DNA of 10,918 nt from RGIG2041 sp045532715 (GTDB lineage Bacteria > Bacillota > Clostridia > UBA1381 > UMGS1253): contig JAZSGM010000085.1 in the NCBI GenBank assembly GCA_045532715.1, forward strand, positions 1 to 10,918, read 5' to 3'. Below the pieces are notes generated by a model, which saw nothing but the letters and a program-made list of their open reading frames with translations, did not search any database and was not told the DNA's origin. Position numbers and translations under genes: made by a program. This document shows positions 1 to 6,260 of the stretch, in pieces. Each line of letters begins with the position of its first letter. The first letter of the stretch is position 1.

Positions 1-843
1 ATTCCGGAGTTCAGACTTCCGAAGGAAATTGTAAGAAAAGAAATTGAAGGCCTTAAGGCGCTCGGCGTTGAGGTTTGCACCGATATGGTTATCGGTAAGG
101 TGCTTTCCGTTGACGAACTTTTGGAAGATGGCTATGAAGCAGTATTCATCGGCTCCGGCGCAGGTCTGCCGCGCTTTATGAATATCCCGGGTGAGAACTT
201 GAACGGCGTATATTCCGCAAACGAGTTCTTAACCCGCGTAAACCTGATGAAGGCATATAAAGAAGGTAGCGCAACACCGGTAAAGAAGATTCAAAACGCA
301 GCCATTGTCGGTGGCGGTAATGTTGCAATGGACGCTGCACGCTGTGCAAAGCGCCTCGGTGCGGAGAATGTATACATCGTATACCGCCGCTCGATGGACG
401 AAATGCCGGCACGCCGCGAGGAAGTAGAGCACGCAGAGGAAGAGGGCATTATCTTTAAGACGCTTAATAACCCTGTAGAAATCCTCGGCGACGAAAACAG
501 CGTTGTAAACGGTATCAAGTGCGTGGAGATGGAGCTTGGTGAGCCGGACGAATCCGGCAGACGCAGCCCGATTGTAAAAGAGGGTAGTGAGCACGTGATT
601 GATGTAGACTGTGTCATTATGTCGATTGGTACATCGCCGAATCCGCTGATTCGCAATACAACCGAAGGCCTTGAAACCAATAAGCGCGGCTGTATCATTA
701 CGGAAGAGGAAACCGGTCTTACCTCCCGCGAGGGTGTGTACGCCGGCGGTGACGCCGTAACCGGTGCCGCAACCGTAATTCTTGCAATGGGCGCAGGTAA
801 AAATGCTGCAAAGGCAATTGATGAGTATATTCAGAATAAATAA
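1..843 (+). CDS. gltA: Glutamate synthase (NADPH) small subunit / NfnB-like flavoprotein, 5'-truncated by the window edge
   Basis: The reading frame is open from base 1, so only the C-terminal 280 residues are visible; the whole protein is normally about 460 residues. Members of this family pass electrons between NADPH, FAD and Fe-S clusters, either for glutamate synthesis or as the NfnB partner of an electron-bifurcating ferredoxin:NADP oxidoreductase. Visible in the fragment are the end of the FAD Rossmann domain (IGSGAGLPR, residues 50-58), the NADPH-binding GGGNVAMDAAR (104-114), YRRSMDEMPAR (128-138), and the C-terminal FAD-closing motif VYAGGDAVTGAAT (246-258). The N-terminal Fe-S domain lies outside the window. 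The ATG at base 85 is internal: homology-like sequence (IPEFRLPKEIVRKEIEG) continues upstream of it. Whether this is gltA or nfnB depends on the upstream neighbour (an nfnA gene would mean NfnB), which cannot be seen. Family confidence is high; the choice between the two roles is open. Confidence 0.93.
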   Translation: MPEFRLPKEIVRKEIEGLKALGVEVCTDMVIGKVLSVDELLEDGYEAVFIGSGAGLPRFMNIPGENLNGVYSANEFLTRVNLMKAYKEGSATPVKKIQNAAIVGGGNVAMDAARCAKRLGAENVYIVYRRSMDEMPARREEVEHAEEEGIIFKTLNNPVEILGDENSVVNGIKCVEMELGEPDESGRRSPIVKEGSEHVIDVDCVIMSIGTSPNPLIRNTTEGLETNKRGCIITEEETGLTSREGVYAGGDAVTGAATVILAMGAGKNAAKAIDEYIQNK

Positions 844-847
844 GACG

Positions 848-881
848 AAGGGACACATTTCCGTTGGAATGTGTCCTTTTT
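848..881 (+). terminator. Rho-independent terminator after gltA
   Basis: An 11-bp stem (851-861 with 866-876, one G-T pair) and a CGTT loop are followed by five Ts. The stem starts 7 bases after the gltA stop codon and can be extended by three A/G-T pairs into the T run. It should end the gltA transcript before the alpha-galactosidase promoter. Confidence 0.9.
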
Positions 882-920
882 GCATCTAACAAAATGACAA
901 ATATACCACGCAAAAATCTA

Positions 921-949
921 TGTACAATTTTCTTTGCTTGCAATATAAT
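921..949 (+). promoter_or_regulatory. Promoter of the alpha-galactosidase gene
   Basis: TGTACA (921-926, 4 of 6 to TTGACA) and a perfect TATAAT (944-949) are separated by 17 bp. The expected start of transcription is near 956, leaving a 5' leader of about 20 nt with the ribosome binding site GGGAGGA (964-970). No convincing CcpA cre site was seen near it. Confidence 0.75.
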
Positions 950-976
950 GAAGAAAAAGCTTTGGGAGGAGATTAA

Positions 977-3160
977 ATGGCAATCAGAATAGATAAAGAA
1001 AATAAAATCTTTTACTTGGAAACGCCGAATACGAGCTATATCTTCGGTATTTACAAAGATAAATATCCGATTCATATGCACTACGGCAAAAAAATCAATG
1101 CTATGCCACGCATTGAGGAAACAATGCAAATCGGACAGCGCGGCTTTTACTGCACGGAGGAAATTAACGGCGAGTGGGTTTGCCTGGAATTTTTGCCGCA
1201 CGAATATCCGATGTTCGGTGCGCCGGATTTAAGGAATCCTGCATTTCACGCAATTTATGCCGACGGCAGCTGTATCGGTGATTTTCGCTATGACGGCTAT
1301 AAAACGGAAATGGGGAAGCCGAAGCTTTGTGGCTTACCGGCAACGTATACGGAAGCAGAATCGGAAGCGGATACGCTGTATATCTATTTAAAAGACAGCA
1401 TAATAAATGTGCGCATTGTGCTTTGCTATACTGCATTTAACACAATGGATGCCATTGCAAGAAGTGTGCGTATCGAAAACGGCGGCAACGAAGCAATTGA
1501 CATTCGCTCTGCATTGAGTATGAGTATGGATATCGAGGGCTGCGATTTTGAGCTTCTGCACTTAGACGGTTCTTGGGGCAAGGAACGCCATGTCGTAAAA
1601 ACGAAGCTGACCACCGGCAATTTCGGCGTTGACAGTAAGCGCGGTGCAAGCGGGCATCAGCACAATCCGTTTATTGCGCTTGTGGGTAAGGATGCGAACG
1701 AGGCACAGGGCGAGGTTTACGGCTTTAGCTTGGTCTACAGCGGTAACCATACAGCGCAGGTCTATGTCGATGATATGGAATTTTCGCGTGTGCAGTTGGG
1801 CATCAATCCGTTTAATTTTTCTTGGAAGCTTGCGCCGGGGGAGGCTTTTCAGACGCCGGAAGCCGTAATGGTATACTCCGATGCGGGTCTCGGCAAAATG
1901 AGCCGTACCTTCCATAAGCTCTACCGTGAGCGCCTTGTGCGCGGCAAATACCGCGATACCGAACGCCCGGTGCTGTTAAACAACTGGGAAGCAACCTACT
2001 TTAACTTTACGGAAGAACAAATTATTGAGATTGCGAAAAAGGCAAAGAGCGTCGGCGTGGAGCTGATGGTTTTAGACGACGGTTGGTTCGGTGTGCGCAA
2101 TAACAGCCAAAGCGGTCTCGGGGATTGGTTTGTAAACAAAGAAAAACTGCCGAATGGTATTGACGGTCTTGCAAAGAAGATTAATGCGCTTGGGTTAAAA
2201 TTCGGTTTGTGGTTTGAGCCGGAAATGGTATCGCCGGACAGTGATTTGTACCGCGCACATCCGGACTGGTGCATCCATGTGCCGGGCAGAGGCAGAAGCC
2301 TTGGCAGAAACCAGTGTATACTGGATTTAACGCGCGCTGAGGTGCGCGAGTATATCTTGTCCTTTATGCGCAAGCATTTGTCAGAGTCGGCGATTTCTTA
2401 TGTAAAGTGGGATATGAACAGAAGTATGTCTGAGCCGTATTCTCCGTCTCTGCCACCGGAAAAGCAGGGAGAGTTTGCGCATCGTTATATGCTTGGCGTG
2501 TACGAAATTTTAGAAACGCTGACTACGGAATTTCCGGAGGTGCTCTTTGAAGGCTGCTCCGGCGGTGGCGGCAGATTTGATGCAGGTATGTTGCACTATT
2601 TCCCGCAGTACTGGACAAGCGACGATTCTGATGCTATCGAAAGACTTTATATTCAGCACGGCACCTCGATGGTGTATCCGTTCTCTACGATGGGTGCGCA
2701 TGTGTCCGCTGTGCCGAATCATCAGGTGCACAGAGTTACGCCGATTGAAACGCGCGGCGATGTGGCGCTTCCGGGGCAGTATGGCTTTGAACTTGATTTA
2801 AACAAGCTTTCCGAAGAAGAAATTGAAACGGTGAAGGCACAGATTGTGCGCTATAAAAAGATTGGAAATGTACTGCACCGTGGTGATTTATATCGTCTGG
2901 CATCGCCGTTTGAAAACAGACATTGTGCGTGGGGCTTTGAAAGCGAGGATAAAAACAAAATTGTGCTCATACAGTGCAGCATCACCGGCAGACCGCACAG
3001 CGCATTTTATCGCATCACGTTGCCGATGGCGCAAGAAGAAGCAATCTACAAAACAGAGGATGGTACAGTTTATGCCGGGGATTATCTCAAAAACCACGGC
3101 ATCCAGTTTGTTGACAGCAAGGACTTTGTAACCAAAGTTCTCGTGTTCGAAAAGCAATAA
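977..3160 (+). CDS. Alpha-galactosidase, glycoside hydrolase family 36
   Basis: This 727-residue protein has the usual length of bacterial GH36 alpha-galactosidases, which release terminal alpha-1,6-galactose from melibiose, raffinose and stachyose with retention of configuration. Residues 1 to about 320 form the N-terminal beta-sandwich, and a (beta/alpha)8 barrel follows. Barrel signatures are LDDGWFG (366-372), GLWFEPEMVSPDSDL (410-424), KWDMNR (477-482, Asp479 the expected nucleophile), CSGGGGRFD (527-535) and WTSDDSDA (546-553, Asp549 the expected acid/base). All expected catalytic residues are present. There is no signal peptide or membrane segment, so the enzyme should be cytoplasmic and depend on an oligosaccharide transporter, which is not in this window. 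The ATG is 6 bases after GGGAGGA. The gene stands alone between a terminator and a bidirectional hairpin. Substrate preference within GH36 cannot be set from sequence. Confidence 0.96.
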   Translation: MAIRIDKENKIFYLETPNTSYIFGIYKDKYPIHMHYGKKINAMPRIEETMQIGQRGFYCTEEINGEWVCLEFLPHEYPMFGAPDLRNPAFHAIYADGSCIGDFRYDGYKTEMGKPKLCGLPATYTEAESEADTLYIYLKDSIINVRIVLCYTAFNTMDAIARSVRIENGGNEAIDIRSALSMSMDIEGCDFELLHLDGSWGKERHVVKTKLTTGNFGVDSKRGASGHQHNPFIALVGKDANEAQGEVYGFSLVYSGNHTAQVYVDDMEFSRVQLGINPFNFSWKLAPGEAFQTPEAVMVYSDAGLGKMSRTFHKLYRERLVRGKYRDTERPVLLNNWEATYFNFTEEQIIEIAKKAKSVGVELMVLDDGWFGVRNNSQSGLGDWFVNKEKLPNGIDGLAKKINALGLKFGLWFEPEMVSPDSDLYRAHPDWCIHVPGRGRSLGRNQCILDLTRAEVREYILSFMRKHLSESAISYVKWDMNRSMSEPYSPSLPPEKQGEFAHRYMLGVYEILETLTTEFPEVLFEGCSGGGGRFDAGMLHYFPQYWTSDDSDAIERLYIQHGTSMVYPFSTMGAHVSAVPNHQVHRVTPIETRGDVALPGQYGFELDLNKLSEEEIETVKAQIVRYKKIGNVLHRGDLYRLASPFENRHCAWGFESEDKNKIVLIQCSITGRPHSAFYRITLPMAQEEAIYKTEDGTVYAGDYLKNHGIQFVDSKDFVTKVLVFEKQ

Positions 3161-3162
3161 TG

Positions 3163-3196
3163 AAAAATCCCTAAGATCGTCATCTTAGGGATTTTT
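3163..3196. terminator. Bidirectional terminator between convergent genes
   Basis: A perfect 15-bp inverted repeat (3163-3177 with 3182-3196) has a 4-base loop CGTC. It carries an A run on the left and a T run on the right, so it has a T tract in both directions. It lies 2 bases after the alpha-galactosidase stop and 1 base before the trhA stop codon, and can terminate both genes. Confidence 0.93.
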
Positions 3197-3197
3197 A

Positions 3198-3860
3198 TTA
3201 TTTTACAGGAAAAACATAAAGTAATGTAAAAAAGTAGAACAATACGGCTGCTGCAATCACAAACAGATGCCAGATTGTATGCATAAAGCGCGGTCGCTTG
3301 GCACGATAGAACACAATGCCGACCGTATAAGTAATGCCGCCGCCAAAAATCAGACTCCAGGCAAGCGGATCGGCACCAAGAATTTTTGCAACAGGGAAGA
3401 TGGCAATGATGACACACCAACCCATTAGCACATACATAACTAAAGACAGCTTGTGCCACTTTGCGACGTTGATGGAGTTTAAGACGATGCCGAGCACCCC
3501 GAGCGCAGCTTCGATGCCGAACAGTGTCCAGCCGAGTGCACCGCCGATCATTGTAAGAGAAATCGGAATGTAGGTGCCGACGATCAATAAAAATATGGAA
3601 CAGTGATCAAACACCTGAAATACGCGCTTGGCCTTTGGGTTGGTTAACGAATGATATAATGTGGACATTAAAAACAACATTATCATTGTAAAACCGAAAA
3701 TGGAGGCGCTGACAATACCGATTGCATTGCTGACATAACAGGCGCGTACAATGAGGACGGCTGTACCGGCAATTGCAAGCAATGTGCCAATGCCGTGTGA
3801 AATGGCGTTGGCAATTTCTTCACCTAAGCTTTGGTTGTTGAATTTTTTTACGTCTGTCAT
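3198..3860 (-). CDS. trhA: Hemolysin III / TrhA family membrane protein (PAQR superfamily)
   Basis: This 220-residue integral membrane protein has seven predicted hydrophobic segments, as in bacterial hemolysin III (YqfA/TrhA) proteins of the PAQR superfamily. Family signatures are NAISHGIGT (18-26), STLYHS (66-71), FDHCSIFLLIVGTYIP (84-99) and the C-terminal HTIWHLF (194-200). The conserved Ser66, His70, Asp85, His194 and His198 correspond to the family's metal-site and hydrolase-like residues. The family is tied to membrane-lipid and energy homeostasis, and the hemolysin label is historical. The start at 3860 is chosen because AAGGAAGGG lies a few bases upstream and the extended -10 promoter (3907-3912) precedes it. 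An in-frame ATG at 3905 would lie at or before the transcription start. The gene is divergent from rsuA and convergent with the alpha-galactosidase gene. Confidence 0.93.
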   Translation of the reverse strand: MTDVKKFNNQSLGEEIANAISHGIGTLLAIAGTAVLIVRACYVSNAIGIVSASIFGFTMIMLFLMSTLYHSLTNPKAKRVFQVFDHCSIFLLIVGTYIPISLTMIGGALGWTLFGIEAALGVLGIVLNSINVAKWHKLSLVMYVLMGWCVIIAIFPVAKILGADPLAWSLIFGGGITYTVGIVFYRAKRPRFMHTIWHLFVIAAAVLFYFFTLLYVFPVK

Positions 3861-3906
3861 AATAACCCTTCCTTTGCGTAGTATGTATTCAAATGTGATT
3901 TTCAAT

Positions 3907-3935
3907 ATTATATCATAAGTTATTTAAAAATGCAA
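3907..3935 (-). promoter_or_regulatory. Promoter of trhA
   Basis: On the minus strand TTGCAT (3930-3935, weak -35) and TATAAT (3907-3912) are 17 bp apart. TG one base upstream of the -10 makes it an extended -10 (TGATATAAT). Transcription should start near 3900, giving a leader of about 40 nt to the ATG at 3860. This supports the short trhA start. Confidence 0.72.
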
Positions 3936-3964
3936 TATAAAATATAAACATTTTGTATTGTGAA

Positions 3965-3993
3965 TGGACAGGGAAGAAAAAGCGTGCTATAAT
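3965..3993 (+). promoter_or_regulatory. Promoter of rsuA
   Basis: TGGACA (3965-3970, 5 of 6) and TATAAT (3988-3993) have a 17-bp spacer, with TGC directly before the -10 (extended -10). Transcription should begin near 4000, about 22 nt before the rsuA start. It lies back to back with the trhA promoter; the two -35 elements are about 30 bp apart. Confidence 0.85.
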
Positions 3994-4022
3994 ATTAATA
4001 ATAACGGATTTGGAGTAAGAAT

Positions 4023-4736
4023 ATGCGAATTGATAAGTTTTTATGTGACTGCGGTGTGGGAACAAGAAAAGAAGTAAAAGCTCTTTTGAAGAGTGGCATT
4101 GTATGCGTCAACGCAAAGTCTGTGAAGGATGCGGCGCAGCATGTGGATGAGTGCGCGGATTCGGTAACGGTTGGCGGACGTGTGCTTTCGTATCAGAAGT
4201 TTATTTATCTGATGCTCAATAAACCTGCAGGATTTGTCAGCGCGACGTTTGATAAGCATTTGCCGACGGTAGCGGATTTGGTAGAGACGCAATATAAGCA
4301 TTACGAGGTGTTTCCGGTCGGCAGACTGGATATTGACACAACAGGACTTCTGATTTTGACCAATGACGGGCAGCTGGCGCATCGGATGATTTCGCCGAAG
4401 CATCGCGTGCCGAAAGTGTATGCGGCGCATATAGACGGCGAAGTAACTGCTAAGGATGTTGAAGTTTTTAAAACCGGTGTTACATTGGATGACGGTTATG
4501 TGTGTATGCCGGGTGAGCTACATGTGTTGACAAGCGGTGCGGAAAGTGATATTGAACTGACCATCCTTGAAGGTAAGTTTCATCAGGTAAAGCGTATGTT
4601 TGAGGCAGTAGGGAAAAAAGTGATGACGCTGAAGCGTTTATCTATGGGCGGTGTAGCACTTGATGAAACATTGCAAGAGGGTGAGATGCGACCGCTTACG
4701 GAAAAAGAAATACAACTTTTGCAGGAAATTCAATAA
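4023..4736 (+). CDS. rsuA: 16S rRNA pseudouridine synthase, RsuA family
   Basis: The 237-residue protein has the standard two-part layout: an N-terminal S4 RNA-binding domain (MRIDKFLCDCGVGTRKEV, residues 1-18, domain to about 55) and a pseudouridine synthase domain. The catalytic motif is GRLDIDTTGLL (100-110), with Asp103 the catalytic aspartate. LMLNKPAG (63-70) and KFHQVKRM (185-192) are the other conserved blocks. The DID form of the catalytic motif and the short length fit RsuA (U516 of 16S rRNA in E. coli) better than RluB/RluF, but the target position is inferred from family. GGAG (4012-4015) precedes the ATG. The tRNA-Leu promoter starts 6 bases after the stop, and only a weak 6-bp hairpin without T run (4725-4740) lies between, so some transcripts may read into the tRNA. 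Confidence 0.92.
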   Translation: MRIDKFLCDCGVGTRKEVKALLKSGIVCVNAKSVKDAAQHVDECADSVTVGGRVLSYQKFIYLMLNKPAGFVSATFDKHLPTVADLVETQYKHYEVFPVGRLDIDTTGLLILTNDGQLAHRMISPKHRVPKVYAAHIDGEVTAKDVEVFKTGVTLDDGYVCMPGELHVLTSGAESDIELTILEGKFHQVKRMFEAVGKKVMTLKRLSMGGVALDETLQEGEMRPLTEKEIQLLQEIQ

Positions 4737-4742
4737 TTTCAC

Positions 4743-4771
4743 TTGACGTGCGCAAAAAAATGTGGTAACAT
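4743..4771 (+). promoter_or_regulatory. Promoter of tRNA-Leu
   Basis: TTGACG (4743-4748) and TAACAT (4766-4771) are 17 bp apart, with TGG just before the -10 (extended -10). The start would be near 4778, leaving about 24 nt of 5' leader for RNase P to remove. It begins 6 bases after the rsuA stop codon. Confidence 0.8.
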
Positions 4772-4801
4772 ATTTGAGTAGCAAATTTTAAGTGAATATT
4801 T

Positions 4802-4890
4802 GCTCGAGTGGCGGAACAGGCAGACGCCCGGGACTTAAAATCCCGTGGGTAGTGATACCCGTGCCGGTTCGACCCCGGCCTCGAGCACCA
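4802..4890 (+). tRNA. tRNA-Leu, anticodon UAA, CCA encoded
   Basis: The sequence folds into a class II cloverleaf of 89 nt. The acceptor stem is GCTCGAG (4802-4808) with CTCGAGC (4880-4886), then discriminator A and encoded CCA (4888-4890). The anticodon stem CGGGA/TCCCG (4829-4833 with 4841-4845) encloses loop CTTAAAA, with TAA at 4836-4838. A long variable arm built on GGGT/ACCC follows, then a T stem GCCGG/CCGGC with loop TTCGACC. It decodes UUA, and UUG by wobble. The long variable arm and discriminator A are leucine identity features. Confidence 0.97.
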
Positions 4891-4927
4891 AAAGCGATAG
4901 ATTTCACAATAATCTATCGCTTTATTA
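4891..4927 (+). terminator. Hairpin terminator after tRNA-Leu, with interrupted T run
   Basis: A perfect 13-bp stem (4891-4903 with 4911-4923) has a 7-base loop and starts directly after the encoded CCA. The T tract is poor (TTTATTATAA), so termination may be partial. The following gene's ribosome binding site begins about 10 bases later. Confidence 0.75.
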
Positions 4928-4947
4928 TAAAATAAGGAGGGTGTAGG

Positions 4948-5679
4948 GTGAATTTTGCTGGATTTAAAAATAAATATTTTGCTGATGATACGGATGCCGC
5001 GCTTCGCGCGCTTGCGCACGAGGGGGTTACCAAGAAATATGAAGTTACTGGTAGCAGCGAAAATTTGAATTTGATTTTAGATTCTTTAGACCCTGAATTG
5101 GCGCATCGGTATATGGAATACTTCGGTGAAGAATGTGATTTGCTGGGTGCAGATGAAAATGTTCGTAGGGCTATTAAGAATAAAATTATAACGAAGCGGT
5201 TCATTGAAGATCAATGGTGTGATCAGCTTGCGAGTCCTAAAGCGTTCGCATGGGTATACAGTATAGGCTTGCTGTTTGCCTTAATATCAGCTGTGGTTGG
5301 ATTTTACATATTCACGGTTATTCTTTGCTTATGTGTGCTTTGTGTTTTTGCGAGTTATCAAGCACTTAAAGGAAGAGAAAGAAAAATCAGAAAATGCGAA
5401 TACTATCTTGAAAAGGATTGCCTGATCGATAAAACATATAAAAAGGGTGACTATGACAGGGCATCTGAATACTGGTTTGTTTTGGAGAAGCACGGAAAGC
5501 TCGCCTTGGCTGCGGTTGAGGAAGATGTGTTTAGCAGCATAAAGAAAGGTGAGCCATGTTATCTTTTAAGAATCAATGGAAGAAAAAGACCTCTTTATAT
5601 TTATAATGCGAATAAGTGGCAGATTGACCGTTGTGATTTTGTCTGCAATAATGACATATATACACCGGTGAAGAAATAA
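4948..5679 (+). CDS. Hypothetical membrane protein, no recognised family
   Basis: This 243-residue protein was not recognised. The start is GTG, placed 6 bases after a strong AAGGAGGG (4934-4941). Residues 1-100 are polar and acidic and likely cytoplasmic. Residues about 102-138 form one long or two closely spaced membrane segments (AWVYSIGLLFALISAVVGF, then IFTVILCLCVLCVFASY). The positive run KGRERKIRK (141-149) follows, which favours a cytoplasmic C-terminal half. Residues 150-243 form a soluble domain rich in Tyr and Trp (GEPCYLLRINGRKRPLYIYN at 201-220), resembling a small beta-rich domain. Seven Cys residues are scattered and form no clear metal motif. There is no room for a separate promoter between the tRNA hairpin and the ribosome binding site, so expression probably depends on read-through from the tRNA promoter. 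A terminator follows at 5688. Its base use looks somewhat more AT-rich than that of neighbouring genes. Confidence 0.82.
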   Translation: MNFAGFKNKYFADDTDAALRALAHEGVTKKYEVTGSSENLNLILDSLDPELAHRYMEYFGEECDLLGADENVRRAIKNKIITKRFIEDQWCDQLASPKAFAWVYSIGLLFALISAVVGFYIFTVILCLCVLCVFASYQALKGRERKIRKCEYYLEKDCLIDKTYKKGDYDRASEYWFVLEKHGKLALAAVEEDVFSSIKKGEPCYLLRINGRKRPLYIYNANKWQIDRCDFVCNNDIYTPVKK

Positions 5680-5687
5680 TGGTTTTT

Positions 5688-5723
5688 AAAAGCCTGTTTT
5701 GATATAATGGGCTTTTTATTTTG
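5688..5723 (+). terminator. Probable terminator after the hypothetical membrane protein
   Basis: AAAAGCC (5688-5694) pairs with GGCTTTT (5710-5716) around a loop of about 15 bases, followed by a T-rich run (TTATTTT). The loop is long and the stem only 7 bp, so strength is uncertain. Its position between a stop codon and a new promoter supports the role. Confidence 0.6.
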
Positions 5724-5731
5724 GCATAAAA

Positions 5732-5749
5732 ACTTGTTGACAAATCAAC
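5732..5749. promoter_or_regulatory. Left MarR operator half-site pair (imperfect)
   Basis: ACTTGTTGA-CAAA-TCAAC repeats the left arm of the perfect palindrome at 5768-5789 with the same 4-base centre length; only GTTGA/TCAAC is symmetric. It overlaps the TTGACA -35 box (5737-5742), so a bound repressor would block RNA polymerase. Its centre is about 36 bp from that of the right operator. Confidence 0.75.
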
Positions 5750-5765
5750 GTCTGTTTGGTAAAAT
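5737..5765 (+). promoter_or_regulatory. Promoter of the marR-adh-degV-aldh operon
   Basis: Perfect TTGACA (5737-5742) and TAAAAT (5760-5765, 5 of 6) have a 17-bp spacer, with TGG before the -10 (extended -10). Transcription should start near 5772, inside the right operator, with a leader of about 40 nt. It is a strong promoter flanked on both sides by matching inverted repeats. Confidence 0.88.
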
Positions 5766-5767
5766 TT

Positions 5768-5789
5768 ACTTGTTGACTTATCAACAAGT
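5768..5789. promoter_or_regulatory. Right MarR operator, perfect inverted repeat
   Basis: ACTTGTTGA-CTTA-TCAACAAGT is a 22-bp inverted repeat with perfect 9-bp arms. It begins 3 bases after the -10 box and covers the expected transcription start. This is the usual size and position of a MarR-family operator, and the gene that follows encodes a MarR protein, so negative autoregulation is the simplest reading. Confidence 0.85.
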
Positions 5790-5811
5790 TTTTGCGTTTG
5801 GAGGGAATAGA

Positions 5812-6258
5812 ATGATTGGCAGATTTGAAACCTTTACGTTTGCATTGTCTGAATTGACTGCAAGCTGGAATAAGATTGCGTCGGAGGAAATGAAGCGTTT
5901 CGACCTGAAGGGCACCTATGTGCTGTATCTGATTGCGCTTTATAAGCATCCGGACGGGCTGACTGCCGCAAGGCTTTGTGAGCTTTGTAACCGTGATAAG
6001 GCGGAAGTGTCGCGCGCAGTGCAGGCAATGGAGAAAAAAGGCTTGGTGGAACGTACGAATGTGACTGTCAACGGTTATCGCGCGAGGATTACTTTGACCG
6101 AGCAAGGCAAAGCAGCAACGACCACATTGCGTGAGCGTGTGAAGCTTGCGGTAGAAAAGGGTGGCGCAGGACTCACAGACGGTCAGAGAGAGGTTTTTTA
6201 CGAGTCGATAGCCACAATATCTTCAAATCTTAAAAAAATCAGCAAAGAGGGACTGTAA
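5812..6258 (+). CDS. MarR family transcriptional regulator
   Basis: The 148-residue protein has MarR size and a winged helix-turn-helix. Residues 50-79 (LTAARLCELCNRDKAEVSRA, then VQAMEKKGLV) form the recognition region, and VNGYRARITLTEQGK (86-100) forms the wing and following strand. Long helices at both ends should form the dimer interface. MarR dimers usually repress their own operon until a small ligand, often phenolic, fatty or oxidised, releases them from palindromic DNA. The ATG at 5812 is chosen because GGAGGG (5800-5805) lies 6 bases upstream and the promoter and operator lie before it. An in-frame ATG at 5707 would fall upstream of the promoter. The next gene starts 2 bases after the stop. 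The ligand is unknown; the downstream genes suggest an aldehyde, alcohol or fatty acid. Confidence 0.92.
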   Translation: MIGRFETFTFALSELTASWNKIASEEMKRFDLKGTYVLYLIALYKHPDGLTAARLCELCNRDKAEVSRAVQAMEKKGLVERTNVTVNGYRARITLTEQGKAATTTLRERVKLAVEKGGAGLTDGQREVFYESIATISSNLKKISKEGL

Positions 6259-6260
6259 TT

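Noticed and set aside
229..885. Long minus-strand open frame (218 codons) opposite gltA
   Set aside because: It is the antisense shadow of a well-conserved flavoprotein frame, runs through the terminator, and its translation (Cys/His-rich, no domains) resembles no protein.
880..976. CcpA cre site in front of the alpha-galactosidase gene
   Set aside because: The best candidates (around AAAGCTTT at 956-963) lack the TGNAANCGNTNNCA pattern.
1562..1915. Several minus-strand open frames inside the alpha-galactosidase gene
   Set aside because: They are shadows of a GH36 frame that has all its catalytic motifs; none has a ribosome binding site or promoter.
3861..3905. Upstream ATG extending trhA by 15 residues
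   Set aside because: It overlaps the region of the -10 box (3907-3912) and would lie at or before the transcription start. The ATG at 3860 has a good ribosome binding site.
4802..5679. tRNA-Leu as an integration site for a mobile element
   Set aside because: No second copy of the tRNA 3' end, no integrase, and no mobile-element genes follow; the next gene after the orphan is an ordinary regulated operon.
5707..5811. Upstream ATG extending the MarR protein by 35 residues
   Set aside because: This stretch holds the promoter and both operators. The ATG at 5812 has GGAGGG at the correct spacing and gives the normal family length.
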